64,000 nt of DNA, from contig OZ287702.1 in assembly GCA_965649825.1 (NCBI GenBank), forward strand, positions 992,001 to 1,056,000. Reading direction: 5' to 3'. Within the stretch, counting starts at the first letter, position 1, and each line of letters opens with the position of its first letter. The position numbers and the translations under genes were made by a program. Shown here in pieces: positions 46,657-58,120 of this stretch. Source of the stretch: Penicillus capitatus. Lineage: Eukaryota; Chlorophyta. The notes beneath the pieces were generated by a model. That model saw only the letters and a list, made by a program, of their open reading frames with translations, was not told the origin of the DNA and searched no databases.

Positions 46657-48726
46657 TCAAATTCTCTTCTTGCGTGAATCTACAAAAAGTAAATTCTCTG
46701 GTGCTTGTTGTGCGTTGTCTTCAATCCGATTAAATATTTCGAAGTCGGAGACATCTATATTACACCATGAAGGGGCATCGTGTTTGCTGAAGTCATGAAC
46801 GTGCTCAACCAGCGTCTGCCATCGACGTTCGCACAAGTAGCCGGCGTGATAGACTTCGGTGTAGCCCATCTCTTCTGTCATTGATTGAAGGAATTCGAAG
46901 GGATTCTCCCATCCATGATGCTTCATTTTCCACGGCGAGTATTCGATGGCCACGATATCTGGATGAAAATGCCGAATGTAGTCCGTTCCGTTTATTGCGT
47001 CCCAAACGGACCATCCAGTATAACCGACTCGGAGTGCAGCCACCTGCATGGTACAATCGGCAACGGTTGCATTCTGCGCCTCTTCTTCCGAAACAGAAGG
47101 CTCTTTGTCATTCATTGTATCATTGGTTTCACCCTTGGGCTTCGTACAAAGAGATCGCGAGGCATTTTTGAAGTCATTGACATTTGTGTAGAGTTGGAGG
47201 ATCTCTTCAAAGCCATTGGCGTGGATGCTCATGTTGAAAGGCTCGATATTTGAATCTGTTAGTTCGAGTGCGACAACAGGGTGATGACGGCTGGCGGCGG
47301 CCAGAGAGAAGAAACCCAGCCCCGCACCGATGTCCAGCAATCCCAGATGCATGTCAGATTCTCCCAGTGATCCAGCCAAGACATCGACAAGCCGTGGACG
47401 ACGGGGTACTAGACTGCCAGCTTGCCACATGCCCCATCGCGTTATCCTAGAGCTGACATCCGAATCAGCAACGTAAGCTCCGTGTTCAGCTCCGTGAACA
47501 ATAACAGTGAATGTCGGCGTAAACGATGCACTAACTGGAAAGTAGGACAGAGAGATTGGCTTGACGGGTTGTATCCACGAAAACTGCTCAAGTTTTAGAA
47601 AGGACTGCAAAATCTTCAGTTCCTTTGGATATCCCCAGTTGTTTGTTTTCCAAGATCCAAAGAAATGATGCCTGATCAAGATCCCTGGCGAATCTGGCAT
47701 GATCCCGTCCTTTCCGGACGGATGCGAACCGAAAGCCGCTTGAGGCAGAATACGTATACTGTGAGGCTGATCTGTCGGCGTGACATATCTCAAGACGACA
47801 TCAGTAAAGACGCCGGGTCCCGTCTTCTCCAAAGTATCGTAGTTATTGTTCGCAACAGGTTCATGTTTTTTGGCCTTGCTGACAATGAAGTCGCAAATCT
47901 CTCTGAGTGCCGGATGTCCAGGTACAGCAGCAAAGATCCATTGAAGCACTTGACGCCGCCGTACAAAGTGTCGTGGAATAGCAGCCTTTTCGTCTTTTAA
48001 ATCGCTTTCCCATCCGACAATCATCTCATCTTCCGCGTCAATCACATCGTCCATGGAGATCAGACATTCTGTGTCCAGATCTGCATAGATGCCTCCGTAA
48101 CGCAAGATCACCATGTATCGGAAAAAGTCGGATCGTTCGACGCTCTTGGGCAGGGCATTGTATGTCTCGAGGTATTCTGGAAACTCCCGCTCGACGAATT
48201 CCAAACACTGGCTGTCGTTGTAGAAAGAGTAATGCCAGGTGGGATTCATGTGTCTCCACGATCGCACAAGCGGCACCATTTTTTCCGGGATTTGATCTGT
48301 CTTATATGTTTGATGAATGTACTGAGGAATCTTCTTTTTCGAGTCCAGCAACTGAGATGTTTCTTCGTTCTCTTCTTCGCAGTCATCACAGAGAAACACG
48401 TCGCATTCGAGTTCCTTGGCACTAAAGGTGGTCAGATTTCCGGAAGGAACAGCCTTATTGCGTTCCGGTGAGAATGAAGGCCAGGGATATAGATTTACGA
48501 ATAGAAATAGGTAGAGTAGACTAGTCACAGCGACGATTCCGGCTATCCAGTGTAGACGGCTTTGCGCACAGATACGTCGCTTTCGCATTTCTTTTCCGGC
48601 AGACGATAGCACCACTGGTGACGACGCGACAGACGTTTGACTCGAGGGGGTGCTTGCAGACAAGAGCGGTGCGTCCGTATCTTCCGCGCGTCGAAGGGAA
48701 GACGAACGTCCGGTGATGCGCTCCAT
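46657..48726 (-). CDS. type II membrane GT32 glycosyltransferase fused to a FkbM-like methyltransferase
   Basis: Intronless, 689 residues from the ATG at 48726. A cytosolic tail rich in Ser/Arg precedes a single membrane helix (GIVAVTSLLYLFLFVNL, about residues 60-80), giving Golgi type II topology. The GT32 domain has IPQYIHQTYKTDQIP, SDFFRYMVILRYGGIYADLD (metal-binding DxD) and NNNYDTLEKTGPGVFT. From about residue 430 a second domain begins. It has a SAM motif LLDIGAGLGFFSLAA, VVALELTDSNIEPF and DIVAIEYSPW, like FkbM-type methyltransferases. GT32 enzymes include Och1-type alpha-1,6-mannosyltransferases. The two domains may act in turn on the same glycan, which is inference. Confidence 0.82.
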   Translation of the reverse strand: MERITGRSSSLRRAEDTDAPLLSASTPSSQTSVASSPVVLSSAGKEMRKRRICAQSRLHWIAGIVAVTSLLYLFLFVNLYPWPSFSPERNKAVPSGNLTTFSAKELECDVFLCDDCEEENEETSQLLDSKKKIPQYIHQTYKTDQIPEKMVPLVRSWRHMNPTWHYSFYNDSQCLEFVEREFPEYLETYNALPKSVERSDFFRYMVILRYGGIYADLDTECLISMDDVIDAEDEMIVGWESDLKDEKAAIPRHFVRRRQVLQWIFAAVPGHPALREICDFIVSKAKKHEPVANNNYDTLEKTGPGVFTDVVLRYVTPTDQPHSIRILPQAAFGSHPSGKDGIMPDSPGILIRHHFFGSWKTNNWGYPKELKILQSFLKLEQFSWIQPVKPISLSYFPVSASFTPTFTVIVHGAEHGAYVADSDVSSRITRWGMWQAGSLVPRRPRLVDVLAGSLGESDMHLGLLDIGAGLGFFSLAAASRHHPVVALELTDSNIEPFNMSIHANGFEEILQLYTNVNDFKNASRSLCTKPKGETNDTMNDKEPSVSEEEAQNATVADCTMQVAALRVGYTGWSVWDAINGTDYIRHFHPDIVAIEYSPWKMKHHGWENPFEFLQSMTEEMGYTEVYHAGYLCERRWQTLVEHVHDFSKHDAPSWCNIDVSDFEIFNRIEDNAQQAPENLLFVDSRKKRI

Positions 48727-48884
48727 GAAAATTGTCAACGGTTCTCGGCAGAGGAAGTTGTCGTATCGTACGCAAACCCATGAACCCAATCACGTGTCTC
48801 ATAGAAACGGATGGGACAGACAACAAAGAAGAGCATTCACCGAACATGTTTCCCAGACAGAAGCGATAGATAGATAGCACTCAC

Positions 48885-49310
48885 TCATTGCTCAAGACTC
48901 GTCAAATCGACCCCCGTTCCAAGGCAATTGGCACAGGGCTGCTCCTGCTTTCCTTTGCACAGTGGACAGATACATATCACGGGGATGACTGCTTCTGCAC
49001 GACGTGAGAATTCGAGGTATCCAGTGCCTACAGGAGATAGGCCTCATGAACGAAGTTTGAGTGGATATGGGACGCGACTGAGACAGACTTGACACGGCCT
49101 CGTCCCTTTCCCTCGACAGATGACGCAGAACTGCCCACGTTGACGCTAGGCGAAGGTGAGATGGGCCACTAAGGGCCAAGGTCTTACGGCGCGATGCACA
49201 CGGACACTACGAACGGCAGTGGACCCGAGCTGTGAAGCCAGTCCGATTCCGCAGAGCGCTGCGAAACCGCAGGCCGACGTGAACCCTATACGTCGAAGCA
49301 ACGGACGCAT
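48885..49310 (-). CDS. small protein with a DnaJ-type CxxCxGxG zinc finger
   Basis: Three exons: MRPLLRRIGFTSACGFAALC...VRVHRA, a 45-nt intron, RQRGQFCVICRGKGTRPCQV, then a 46-nt intron (phase 1), then STGYLEFSRR and VICICPLCKGKQEQPCANCL with GTG, stopping at 48885. Four Cys pairs (CVIC, CQVC, CPLC, CANC) with following Gly residues form a DnaJ/BSD2-like zinc-binding domain. The N terminus is basic with a hydrophobic stretch (ACGFAALCGIGLASQL) that could be a transit peptide or membrane helix. There is no J-domain. Plant relatives act as plastid assembly factors, but this assignment is inference. The start lies only 16 bp after the SDA1 stop on the same strand. Confidence 0.65.
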
Positions 49311-49326
49311 GTGTGGCATCTTTCGA

Positions 49327-51812
49327 TTAATGTTGCTTTCTGTTGACATGTCCCTTGAAGTTTCTGCCTTTGCGTTTGATCGCATTGATCTTGCGTCTCT
49401 TCTTGGCCTGTGCCATTCTGCCTTTCAGCGGAAGAGCTTTCTTCTTGATCTTTTCTCTATTGCTCGATCCGCCCGTTTTGCGCTTCTTCATTTCGGCTTT
49501 GCTCGGACGCGTCTCTTCTTCACGGCCTCGTAGAATGGACAACATACGCTCTGTCTTGTTCGCTTTGCCTCGTTTCTTCCCCAACAGCTCCTGAATACCA
49601 TCTCACTCTCAGACAAGAACAATGAGAATGATGCCAGGAGAAAACCGTGGGATGGATGCTGGATTCTGCGAGATGTGTGCGGTTTTCTTGGTGTTTGAGG
49701 AGATCATCGGCATCCGCCTCAGCTGCTTCGATCAAGCGCGAACTGCGCTCTTCCCCTGGCGTTATACCAAACTTCTTGAGCTGATGCTTGACAGCTTCTT
49801 CACGTTTGAGCTCCTGCAGTCGGTGGAAATCGTCGTCTCCCAAAATCTCTGTCATCTCAATGAACGTCGTTCCTTTCTCCTCGGCACATTTTTCGGCCTC
49901 TCGTACATCGACACGCGGAGACCTGCGCTTGTCCAGGACCGCTTCGGAGGATTCGCTGTCGGACAGGGAAGAAGTCTCCACATCCGACATCACGTTGTCT
50001 GAATCCCTCGCCTCCGGCTCTTTCGCCTCTTCTGAAAGGGACACAGCACCTCCACGATGCTTCTTCTGTCTCAGCTGTGCCAATTGCTTCTTGAGTGATG
50101 TGAGGGAACTCGGATCTGCTTTTGGGTTCTCGCGTACGGATCCAGTCGATTCTCCCTTATCTTCGACTGAACTCCCGACCGACTCCCCATCCGAATCTGA
50201 TTCCGAAGGCGTCGTTTCGTTGGATGTATGCATAGAGGTCGCTGCCACCTCTTCTCTGTCTTTCTGTAAGAGATCTGCTCCTTCCAGGCGTTCATAGATG
50301 TGTGTTCTCCCAAATTCTAGAGGCTTTGTTGCTGCGAACGGCACATCGGTTCTGCCTCTCTCTTTCTTTGGCAACATGTCTGGTGCGATATCCCGAAATA
50401 ACGAGACCAGTCCCTTTGCAGATGCACGAACTTCGGCATCTCTGAACTTTCGATACAACACCAAGTCACTTAAGAGCTCGGCATTCATGATCAATGGTGC
50501 TCTGGCACACATTTCGCGGACGGTCTTGAGACCAATGGTGATGACTTCTGGTCGAGCATGATCGTGGATAAAACGATCAACCAACTGACGCAGAACTGCC
50601 TCGAGCGCATCGGGAGGGACCATTTCGTGTGCGCTCTCTACCAGAGCCGCCAGGACATTGAGGACATCTTTGCCGCCAGGAAAGAGATACTTCTGCAGGT
50701 AGGGATAGAAATTCAGCATCACCAATCGATGGACCGAAATCATCCTCGAAAGGAGTTTAATGATGGCAAAGCGCGTCCGAGAAGTCACTCTTCCTGAACG
50801 GGCACGCGCAAACAGTGTCTCGGCAATCTTGTAGGGATCCTGTAGAAGCTGAATGGCAGCAAACTGTTCTGTGAGATGCTGTCGTCGCTGGCGAGCCTGT
50901 CGCATCAGTGTCATCTTCACCCGCTTCAGTTTCTTCATCTTTCTCTTCTTGGAAGCTCTTGTACCTTTCTTCTGTGCACTGCCGTCTCGGGACATGTCTT
51001 CGTGAAGGGTATGGAGAAAGAGGCGTCACCTGTAGATGTCTTCTGCACAGAGCTGCGCTTCTCGTTGAACGGCATTCTCTTCATCGTCGTTGTCTTCGTC
51101 CTCGCCATCTTTCAAATCGTAGCCCAGAAAGAATTTCACGGCTGCGTACATGACCGTTGTGTTTGGATGGTAAACGGCCGAGGCAATGACATTAGCTGTG
51201 TGGACATCTCTCCAAACCTACACCATCTCCATTCCTTCACACAACTCCGATCACTCTCTCTACCTGTCGTCTCCATAGATCTGTCAGTATGGCTAATGCC
51301 TTTTTGGCAATCAGCTCATTGCTAGCCTTCAGAGTACCGAGCAGAAATCCCTTCATCTGGCGGTTCAGCTGGTGTTGGCCATGGGGATGACGATTAGATG
51401 TCTTGACATCGGCCACGATAAAAGCAAAGATCATTCGCCTCAGGGTCTTGTCTTTGCAGCCGAAGAGCTGAAAGAAGAGCGGGAGTATAGTCATCATGTC
51501 CACACATCGCCTTTGGCGCAATTGCATGAGACTCTGCACCATTGCTTTACGCAGAGACGGATCGAGCACTTCGTGATTTCTCTCCAAAAGTGTGAGAAGG
51601 TCTGTAAGAAAACGATGCGTGTCCTTTGGATAGGCGTCAGCCACCGACGCCACGAAACGCACGAGGGCCACGAAATCTCTGGCCGGTTCATCGGGTCGCG
51701 TCTGGAAGATCTTGAGCGATGCGTCGAAATGCCGCAGCTGAAGTAGAAACTCATCACGGTATCCCTCCGGATCAGCACGGATGCGTCTCTGCAGCGACGC
51801 GAAATCGGTCAT
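49327..51812 (-). CDS. SDA1: SDA1, 60S ribosome biogenesis and export factor
   Basis: The ATG at 51812 begins MTDFASLQRRIRADPEGYRD. N-terminal helical repeats follow (HLPQLREE-like ERNHEVLDPSLRKAMVQSLM; TLRRMIFAFIVADVKTSNRH). After short introns come TANVIASAVYHPNTTVMYAA, the basic KKRKMKKLKRVKMTLMRQ, LLSRMISVHRLVMLNFYPYL and PPDALEAVLRQLVDRFIHD, all SDA1 features. The middle is acidic. The C-terminal exon is strongly basic (KKRGKANKTERMLSILRGRE to FKGHVNRKQH), as in the family. SDA1 acts in the nucleolus in pre-60S maturation. A shared divergent region of 151 bp separates it from the GYF gene. Confidence 0.92.
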
Positions 51813-51963
51813 CTCAAGCGCGTTAAAGCAGCAGATCGTATTTTGTTGGTGTCTTTCCGGATATGCCGACAACAGAGTACTTCTTTCCGATTTCGAAGGT
51901 GCCTTACTTAAGAACGCGGATGACATATGGTAAAGGCCGATGCTGTAGGCACAACGATGCTTG

Positions 51964-54900
51964 ATGGACTTCGGGTTCCGCGGACCGAACAGCGTCATCG
52001 AAGCGGCGGAAGGCGTCGTCATCGAAGTAAGCAGTGTTCTCTTCGGAAACGCGTCGACAATGATGCATGTCTCACTGTGTAGCTATTCGACCCGAAAAGC
52101 ATCGGCGAGAATAACGAAGATGTCATCATGGCACGGGGGCACGGAAGCCGAGATGCCCTGATACGCACCTCGGCAAAGCTTTTGCGTCTTCTCGGGTACA
52201 AAGGTAGAAAACGAATCCTGCAGCGCGACAAGAATGATCGCCGATGATCCAGGCGGAACAGAAGACCTGCCAGATTGGGACTACATGACGGAGAGGGAAG
52301 GGGAGGAGGTAAAAGAGTGAAACATGTTGGCAATAGTTAAGGACAAAGTGTGATTTCTGCAGGCAAAGTTCTACGGACCGTTCTCGCTGAAGGCCTTGCT
52401 GCAGTGGAGGGACTTCGACCCTCTGCAGTTGATGATGATCCGGAATCGTCCTTCTGGATTGTGGTTGCAGTACAACCATTTAGTGGAGATATGCGATCGG
52501 GCAGACGAGGCGTCATCCTCAGCTTCGAAACAGACACCGAATCTGGCAACCTCTTCATCGGCAGCTGCAGAGCCGACGGATCAAAGAACTCTCAGCGGAG
52601 AATCGCTCGAAACGTCGTCTGCTGAACAGCATCTGACAGAAGAGGCGCCACGTCGTCATGGAGTGATCAACAATCACACTGCTGCATTGCATCCGCTGTT
52701 CCGTGCAGAGGAAACGAAGATGCGAACGGAAGTGTCGGATGGAGTGGATCGTTCTCCGGAGAGTTCGAGACAGAGACTTCCGCAGCCAGAGAAGTCACCA
52801 GTCCCTTCAGTGTCTCAAACAACAGTCGTGCCCACACCAAAGCCAGTGCTCAGTCATCCAAGTCTGCCAGTTCCGATGGTGACAAGCGCCATGCCCCATG
52901 CACCATCACGTATCGCCGTTTCTGAACCTGTCCCGAAGCCACTGACGACTTCTGTCCCAGTACCTGTCACCGTTTCCGCAAAAGATGCTGTTCAAACTCC
53001 GATATCAGTAACTAGACCTGCAGCTCCAACAGTGCCTACTGCCACATCAGTACCAATTGTCCCAGTTCCGCGTCCTGTCATTACTTCAGATGCTTTCCGA
53101 CATCTCGTCGAAAGTGTCAAGCATGATGCATTAAGACCGCCGCCAGCTGCACCAGCAGCAACGGTTCCAGTTTCACGTGCAGTTGTGACGCAAGATGCCA
53201 AGCAGCATCTCATTGATGCCGCCCCGAGGCCGCCATCCGCACCGACAGCAACTGCGACAGTTCCTCGTCCGATTGTGGTGCGCGATGCCAAACAGCATCT
53301 CATTGCTTCTGCTCTGAGACCGCTTTCTGCTTCTACAGCAGCAACGGTTCCAGTGCCGCATCCTGTCGTAACTCAAAATGCTATGCGATCACTAAAGCCA
53401 GAATCCAAGAATGCCATGCCAGAATCCTTGCCAGTCGCTATGCTCAATGCCGCCATTCCAGATCAGCGTCCATTGCAGGACAGATTTCAGCAGTCTTCTT
53501 CAGTGATTAGGCCACCTGTTACAAGACCTCCAACGGTCTCCGGAACTGCTGGCCCAACACCTCATCCAATGATCCAGTCGAGTACCAGCGAATCACTTCC
53601 CAGCACCAGGGAAGAAAGTGGTCGCAGTCAAGCTCCCAGCGCATTGCCAATACGACTGTCATCTACTCAGGTGCCAGCCCCTGTAAAAGACGCACTCGTC
53701 TCTTCTGTTCCTCTGACAGCCTATGTCCAACACCCATTTGGTACAGCAGATAACGCCAAGATGTCATCCAGCACTGAATCGGAGACAGCAATGCAGATGC
53801 CGGAAATGGAGAGACCCAGTGCGATGCGACAACCCGTCCCCCTTGCAAATTTGGCTGCTCCTGTCACAACAACTGCCATTTCTGTATCCTCGCCAGAACG
53901 TGTGATACCGACAGAAAAAGGAAACGCGCCAGTTGGTACGAATAGTCCCAATCTGGAGCCCAGTGAGACCTCGGTTCGCCAGATCCCTCCGCCCGCTCGC
54001 CAAAACTCAGCATCCAGCGCCATGACGATCGATTCTGTCCCGGTTTACATGGAGACGGAAAACCTGTCGGCGGAACCAGACACGCCCAACGGAGACAATG
54101 TGGTGGTGCCAATGGATGCATCGACCTCAGCTCTCTCTTCCAGATCTATCAGAGATAACCACTCACCGAGATTTCTTTCCAGAAGTTCAACGAGCATGGG
54201 CACTTCGATTCTGCCTGAACCTATTGTTGCTGAACACAGCACAAGACCTTCCTACTCTCGGCGAATGGCAAATGACAGAAACGTCACGGGTTCTCCGATG
54301 GGAGAACGTCGAACCCCGTCCCGTTCGCCAAGACCTATGGGACCGAGCAGTTCCCGTGTTCCGATGCGAGGCCGCGGCCAGCAACAGATTGCACGTGGGT
54401 GGGGAAACAGAATGCCATCTGCTGGCAGAGAAACGCAATATGGCACTGGCTACGGACTGCGGAGATCGAATGCCAGTCGGCCCGTTGACCCTCCGTCCCT
54501 GGATCCCTTTGTCAACGAACTGCTTAGACAGATCGTCCGAGCGCCATCGATGACAGATTCCGAACGGGTTTGGGAAGGGCTCATTGAAAGAGCACAAGCA
54601 TATCTGAAAGAAGGGTTCTCAGGAGTGATGGAGTACACGATGACATCCACCTTCGGAACGTTATGGTTGGAGGCCATCAAGATCAAGCCGCCATGGCTGG
54701 CTAAAGATCTGCTAGAGCTTTTTACCTTTCATCGAAGAGTCCTCTTCGCCCAACTGGTCAGTCGACAACTGATGGAGCTTATTCAGCATTTCAAAGACTT
54801 TCTCAGAGATGTCCTCAAAGAACAGCAATCGGCTGAACACGCGCTTAAAGTCATCAGCCTGACGAAAGAAGTGTTTGGGATGTATCGATTCGAGCGTCTA

Positions 54901-55728
54901 AAAGACATGCCAGGCCCAAGCATCGGACTGATCGTGGAGAATGCCATTACCTTTGACGAAGCCAACAGGGCATTGCAGAAAGGAAAGGCAGATGTTCAGT
55001 TACTCTTTGATGAATGTGTGCACGAAATCCAGTCTCGCATCGATGGAGTGCGCACTTCTCAACTTGTGCGCAGCTCTGGACGCGGAAGGATGAGTGTCCA
55101 AGGTCGTTCACCCGGAAGAGGGTACAGTGCACGGGCATCACGGCTAGATTCTACGCCGCCGGCGGGTAACAAATCGTCCATACAGGACGCGCATGCGGCT
55201 ACACCTTCAAGTTCATCACAGCCGCCAGCGATAGGAAATCCAACAACATCTGCCGGAGGGGAAGCTATGGCCTGGATCCGAAATCTCATGATGACAGTGG
55301 CTGGTAATTCATCAAGTGGATATGAGATGCTGAAGTTTGTGCAGTCTATGGTGGAGATTCTGGTGCGTGATACACATACCTCTGCTTCTGTCATCGCTGC
55401 CAATCCCAACAGAGTCTCTGTCCTCAATCGCGTTCTTCAGACTGTTTACCAGATTCTTATGGCGTTGATCGAGATGCACCGCGAGAAGGAGGAGAAAGTC
55501 GACACCGTCCACACAGCCAAGACAGTCTTGACTGGAATGAAAGACTTTATCACGCTAGTGCGCCTGGATGCTCATCGCTTCTGCAGAAAACTGCAGATGC
55601 CAGACGAACGTTTCCTGGATGAGTTCAAAGGGAAGCTTACTGGAGGAAAAGAACACCCTCTCCTGCAGATGGTTTCAGTTTTTGATCAGAATTACCGAGC
55701 CCTGTACAGCGTTGTGACGCAGAACTAG
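51964..55728 (+). CDS. GYF-domain protein with long disordered repeats and a helical C-terminal domain
   Basis: Four exons. A short N-terminal region (MDFGFRGPNSVIEAAEGVVI) joins in phase over two introns of about 50 nt to LPDWDYMTEREGEE. A third intron leads to AKFYGPFSLKALLQWRDFD and RPSGLWLQYN. Together these give the GYF layout: an aromatic strand, GPF and a following W. The final exon of about 1,100 codons begins with about 600 residues rich in Pro, Ser, Thr and Val, including repeats of TVPVSRAVVTQDAKQHLI type. It ends in about 350 residues of predicted helix (DPFVNELLRQIVRAPSMTDS; LIALIEMHREKEEK-like). GYF domains bind proline-rich peptides in splicing and translational repression. The rest is unassigned. 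Confidence 0.68.
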
Positions 55729-55773
55729 ATCGTGGACACTGACGAAATGCTTAAGGCGTATGTGAGATGTGCA

Positions 55774-56677
55774 TCAACAACGCAACGTTAAATGTGTGAG
55801 ACATGTCCATTCAGAAGATGAAAGGTGCTTCAGCGTTTTGTATTCAAACTCGCGGGCAAAGCAATCGATCAGCTTCGCATCAACTTCTTCCAGACATGCC
55901 GGCTCTTCGATCTCTGCATTCAGGTTTGTTACCTTCTGCACACACATATTCAGGTAACGCCATAAATGCCGTCTACGGCGTTGTTGTTCACCCTGTTATC
56001 GAGCCCGCACGGTATGATATTGGCGTAGTGACTCAGATCTGTCTTCACATTGAAAGCGATGCCGTGGGAACTGCACATCATGACACGGTACTTTAGCATC
56101 TGCGTTTCTGTCTCTGACCTGATGCCTCTCGAGATGCGCACGCCGATCGCTCCAATCTTCTTTTCATCAATCCACACGCCGGTCCTGTCTTTGATCTGTC
56201 CTTTGGCAGAGAGGCCGTATTGGGCGACGAGGTGGATCATGACATTCTCGAGTTTTTCCACAAACCGACGAGCGCCCAATCTCTTCTCTCTTAGATGAAG
56301 GATGGGATACAGCACCAACTGCCCTGGTCCATGGTATGTCACTTCGCCTCCCCGATCGACCCACTCCACATCAAATCCTCCCGATCTCAATTCCTCCAGA
56401 GCGAGATCGTCTGGGATCACATCGAACAAAATCACACTTCTATGGGTCTGAAGAAATGTCGCTCGTTTCCTCTCTTGCCCACGGTGTACACGGGTTGGTA
56501 CTGATACAGCAATGGATGTGTGAACAAAAATGGCTGGCGGCTGAGCACCTGCAACGTCAGGAGAGTGTCAGGTATTTTGGCAGCGCTCCGCAGCTCATGA
56601 AGCTGTTTCTGCACTTTGAGAAATGCACTGTACTTCTGGAGGGCGGTGCCTAATCGAAAAACCTGCAGCAATGACAT
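55774..56677 (-). CDS. LIPB: lipoyl(octanoyl) transferase
   Basis: Start [20 protein letters not shown] at 56677. Motifs of LipB follow: [64 protein letters not shown] and IIPCGLDNR. The last exon ([18 protein letters not shown]) gives the usual C terminus. The lysine/cysteine pair of the family is present in GVRISR and PCG. A 48-nt stop-free intron (GTCAGAG...TGTGCAG, about 56067-56114) lies in phase. One shift near 56440-56460 is needed to join [10 protein letters not shown] to the next segment. LipB moves octanoyl groups from ACP to lipoate-dependent enzymes in mitochondria or plastids. Confidence 0.87.
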
Positions 56678-56696
56678 GCGTTTGGCTCATTCAACG

Positions 56697-57659
56697 ATGG
56701 AAGACGCAGATACCTTAACACCGTTCCTGCAATCCTGTCAGGAGCCGGCTGCCGAAGAGATCGAACGTCTCGAAGCCTTTCTATCAAAGCATTCGGCTCA
56801 CGACGGCACTCTTCTGCGTCCTGTCGTCGTCCTGACATCTGGCGGAACGACCGTCCCCCTCGAAAGACGCTGTGTGCGTTTCATCGACAATTTTACCACA
56901 GGGTCGCGTGGCGCCCTCTCTGCCGAGGAGTTTCTCAAACGTGGCTATGCGGTGCTCTTCTTGACGCGAGATCAGTCCTACCAACCCTTTGGTATGGAGC
57001 TCGGAGACGATACCCCTGTCGAAGTGCTGAATAAGTTTCTCACAAGCGATGAAAAGGATGTGTACATTCGAGAGAGCACCAAAGGACAGCTGCACACTCT
57101 GTTGGAACGATGTGTGACAGCAAGAGAGCAGGGACTGTTACACGTCATCAAATTCAAGACCATCTTTGACTATATGAAAGATCTGGAATGGATTTCGAAG
57201 ACCTTGGGAAAGTATGGGTCATCTGTGCTGTTCTATCTGGCAGCAGCGGTATCAGATTTCTACATTCCGTGGGAGGAGATGCTAGAGCACAAGATTCAGA
57301 GCTCCCAAGGACAATTGCAGTTGCATCTTCATGGAGTGCCCAAAGCGCTGGGCGTTCTGCGTCATACGTGGGCCCCTGATGCTTTCATTGTGTCCTTTAA
57401 GTTGGAGACAGACGAAGAGATTCTCATCACGAAAGCAAAAGGGGCGATCGAGAATTACGGTGTCCATGCTGTTGTGGCGAATCTGCTGCACAATCGCAAG
57501 ACGCGTGTTCTGGTGCTCAAAGGGGGGAAGGAGATGGATGACGGTCACATCAAGATCATTCAGAAAGAGCCACAAGATATGAAGTGCATCGAAGCGCCTC
57601 TGGTTGAGCACGTCACACAGATGCACAAAGAGTTCTTAAAGGAAACAAAGGCCTCTTAG
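56697..57659 (+). CDS. PPCS: phosphopantothenate-cysteine ligase
   Basis: Intronless, 320 residues from [14 protein letters not shown]; an in-frame ATG at 56676 would add seven residues. [40 protein letters not shown] and [17 protein letters not shown] give the nucleotide-binding region. [14 protein letters not shown] and [12 protein letters not shown]-like segments ([12 protein letters not shown]) follow the eukaryotic monofunctional PPCS type, without a fused decarboxylase. The enzyme joins phosphopantothenate and cysteine in CoA synthesis. The start is 19 bp from the LipB start, and the stop overlaps the TIM13 stop on the other strand by two bases. Confidence 0.93.
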   Translation: MEDADTLTPFLQSCQEPAAEEIERLEAFLSKHSAHDGTLLRPVVVLTSGGTTVPLERRCVRFIDNFTTGSRGALSAEEFLKRGYAVLFLTRDQSYQPFGMELGDDTPVEVLNKFLTSDEKDVYIRESTKGQLHTLLERCVTAREQGLLHVIKFKTIFDYMKDLEWISKTLGKYGSSVLFYLAAAVSDFYIPWEEMLEHKIQSSQGQLQLHLHGVPKALGVLRHTWAPDAFIVSFKLETDEEILITKAKGAIENYGVHAVVANLLHNRKTRVLVLKGGKEMDDGHIKIIQKEPQDMKCIEAPLVEHVTQMHKEFLKETKAS

Positions 57660-58076
57660 TTCAAACCGGAGGCATTGAGGATACTTTCGGAGACAATTTC
57701 TGTGGCCTGTGTAACAGAAGAGTGACATTTTTGAACAAATGGAAATCAAAAGAGTGACCTCGGCGTAACGATCGAAGCAGTGAGAAATGCACTTCTGCTC
57801 ACTGCTGCCTAGACTCGTCCCCGGTCGTGAAACGCATCTCTCGAAGCATGTATTTCGAATGGTCTGCCACACAGCACTCAGATGTGCGGGAGAGTCTGTG
57901 GGATGATGACCTCATAGAACTCTTGTAGAAAAGCCATTTGCAGCTCCGTCTTGACCTGGATACCCAACCGACGAGATCTGGGGATCTCGCCTGGCAGATG
58001 ATTGGATGACCTGTTCGAGCATCCGAGATTCGTCCAGCTGAGGAGAACTCCCCGATTCGTAGGGCGCTTGACTCAT
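57656..58076 (-). CDS. TIM13: mitochondrial import chaperone TIM13
   Basis: Four short exons join in phase: [22 protein letters not shown], a 57-nt intron, [15 protein letters not shown], a 47-nt intron, [20 protein letters not shown] with [14 protein letters not shown], a 52-nt intron, and [16 protein letters not shown]. The twin CX3C motifs (CFERC and CISHC) spaced by 16 residues define the small Tim family. SRM-x-E-Q-V-K-x-E-L before the first motif points to Tim13. With Tim8 it escorts inner-membrane proteins across the mitochondrial intermembrane space. The start is 47 bp from a copy of the palindrome-related motif. Confidence 0.88.
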
Positions 58077-58120
58077 CGTTGTCGTCTAGTGTATGGCGTC
58101 GTCTTCTTAGAAATAGAATG

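Noticed and set aside
53000-53400. Repeats in the GYF gene considered as a mobile element or satellite.
   Set aside because: The repeat period follows codons, lies in a single long reading frame and encodes a regular protein motif.
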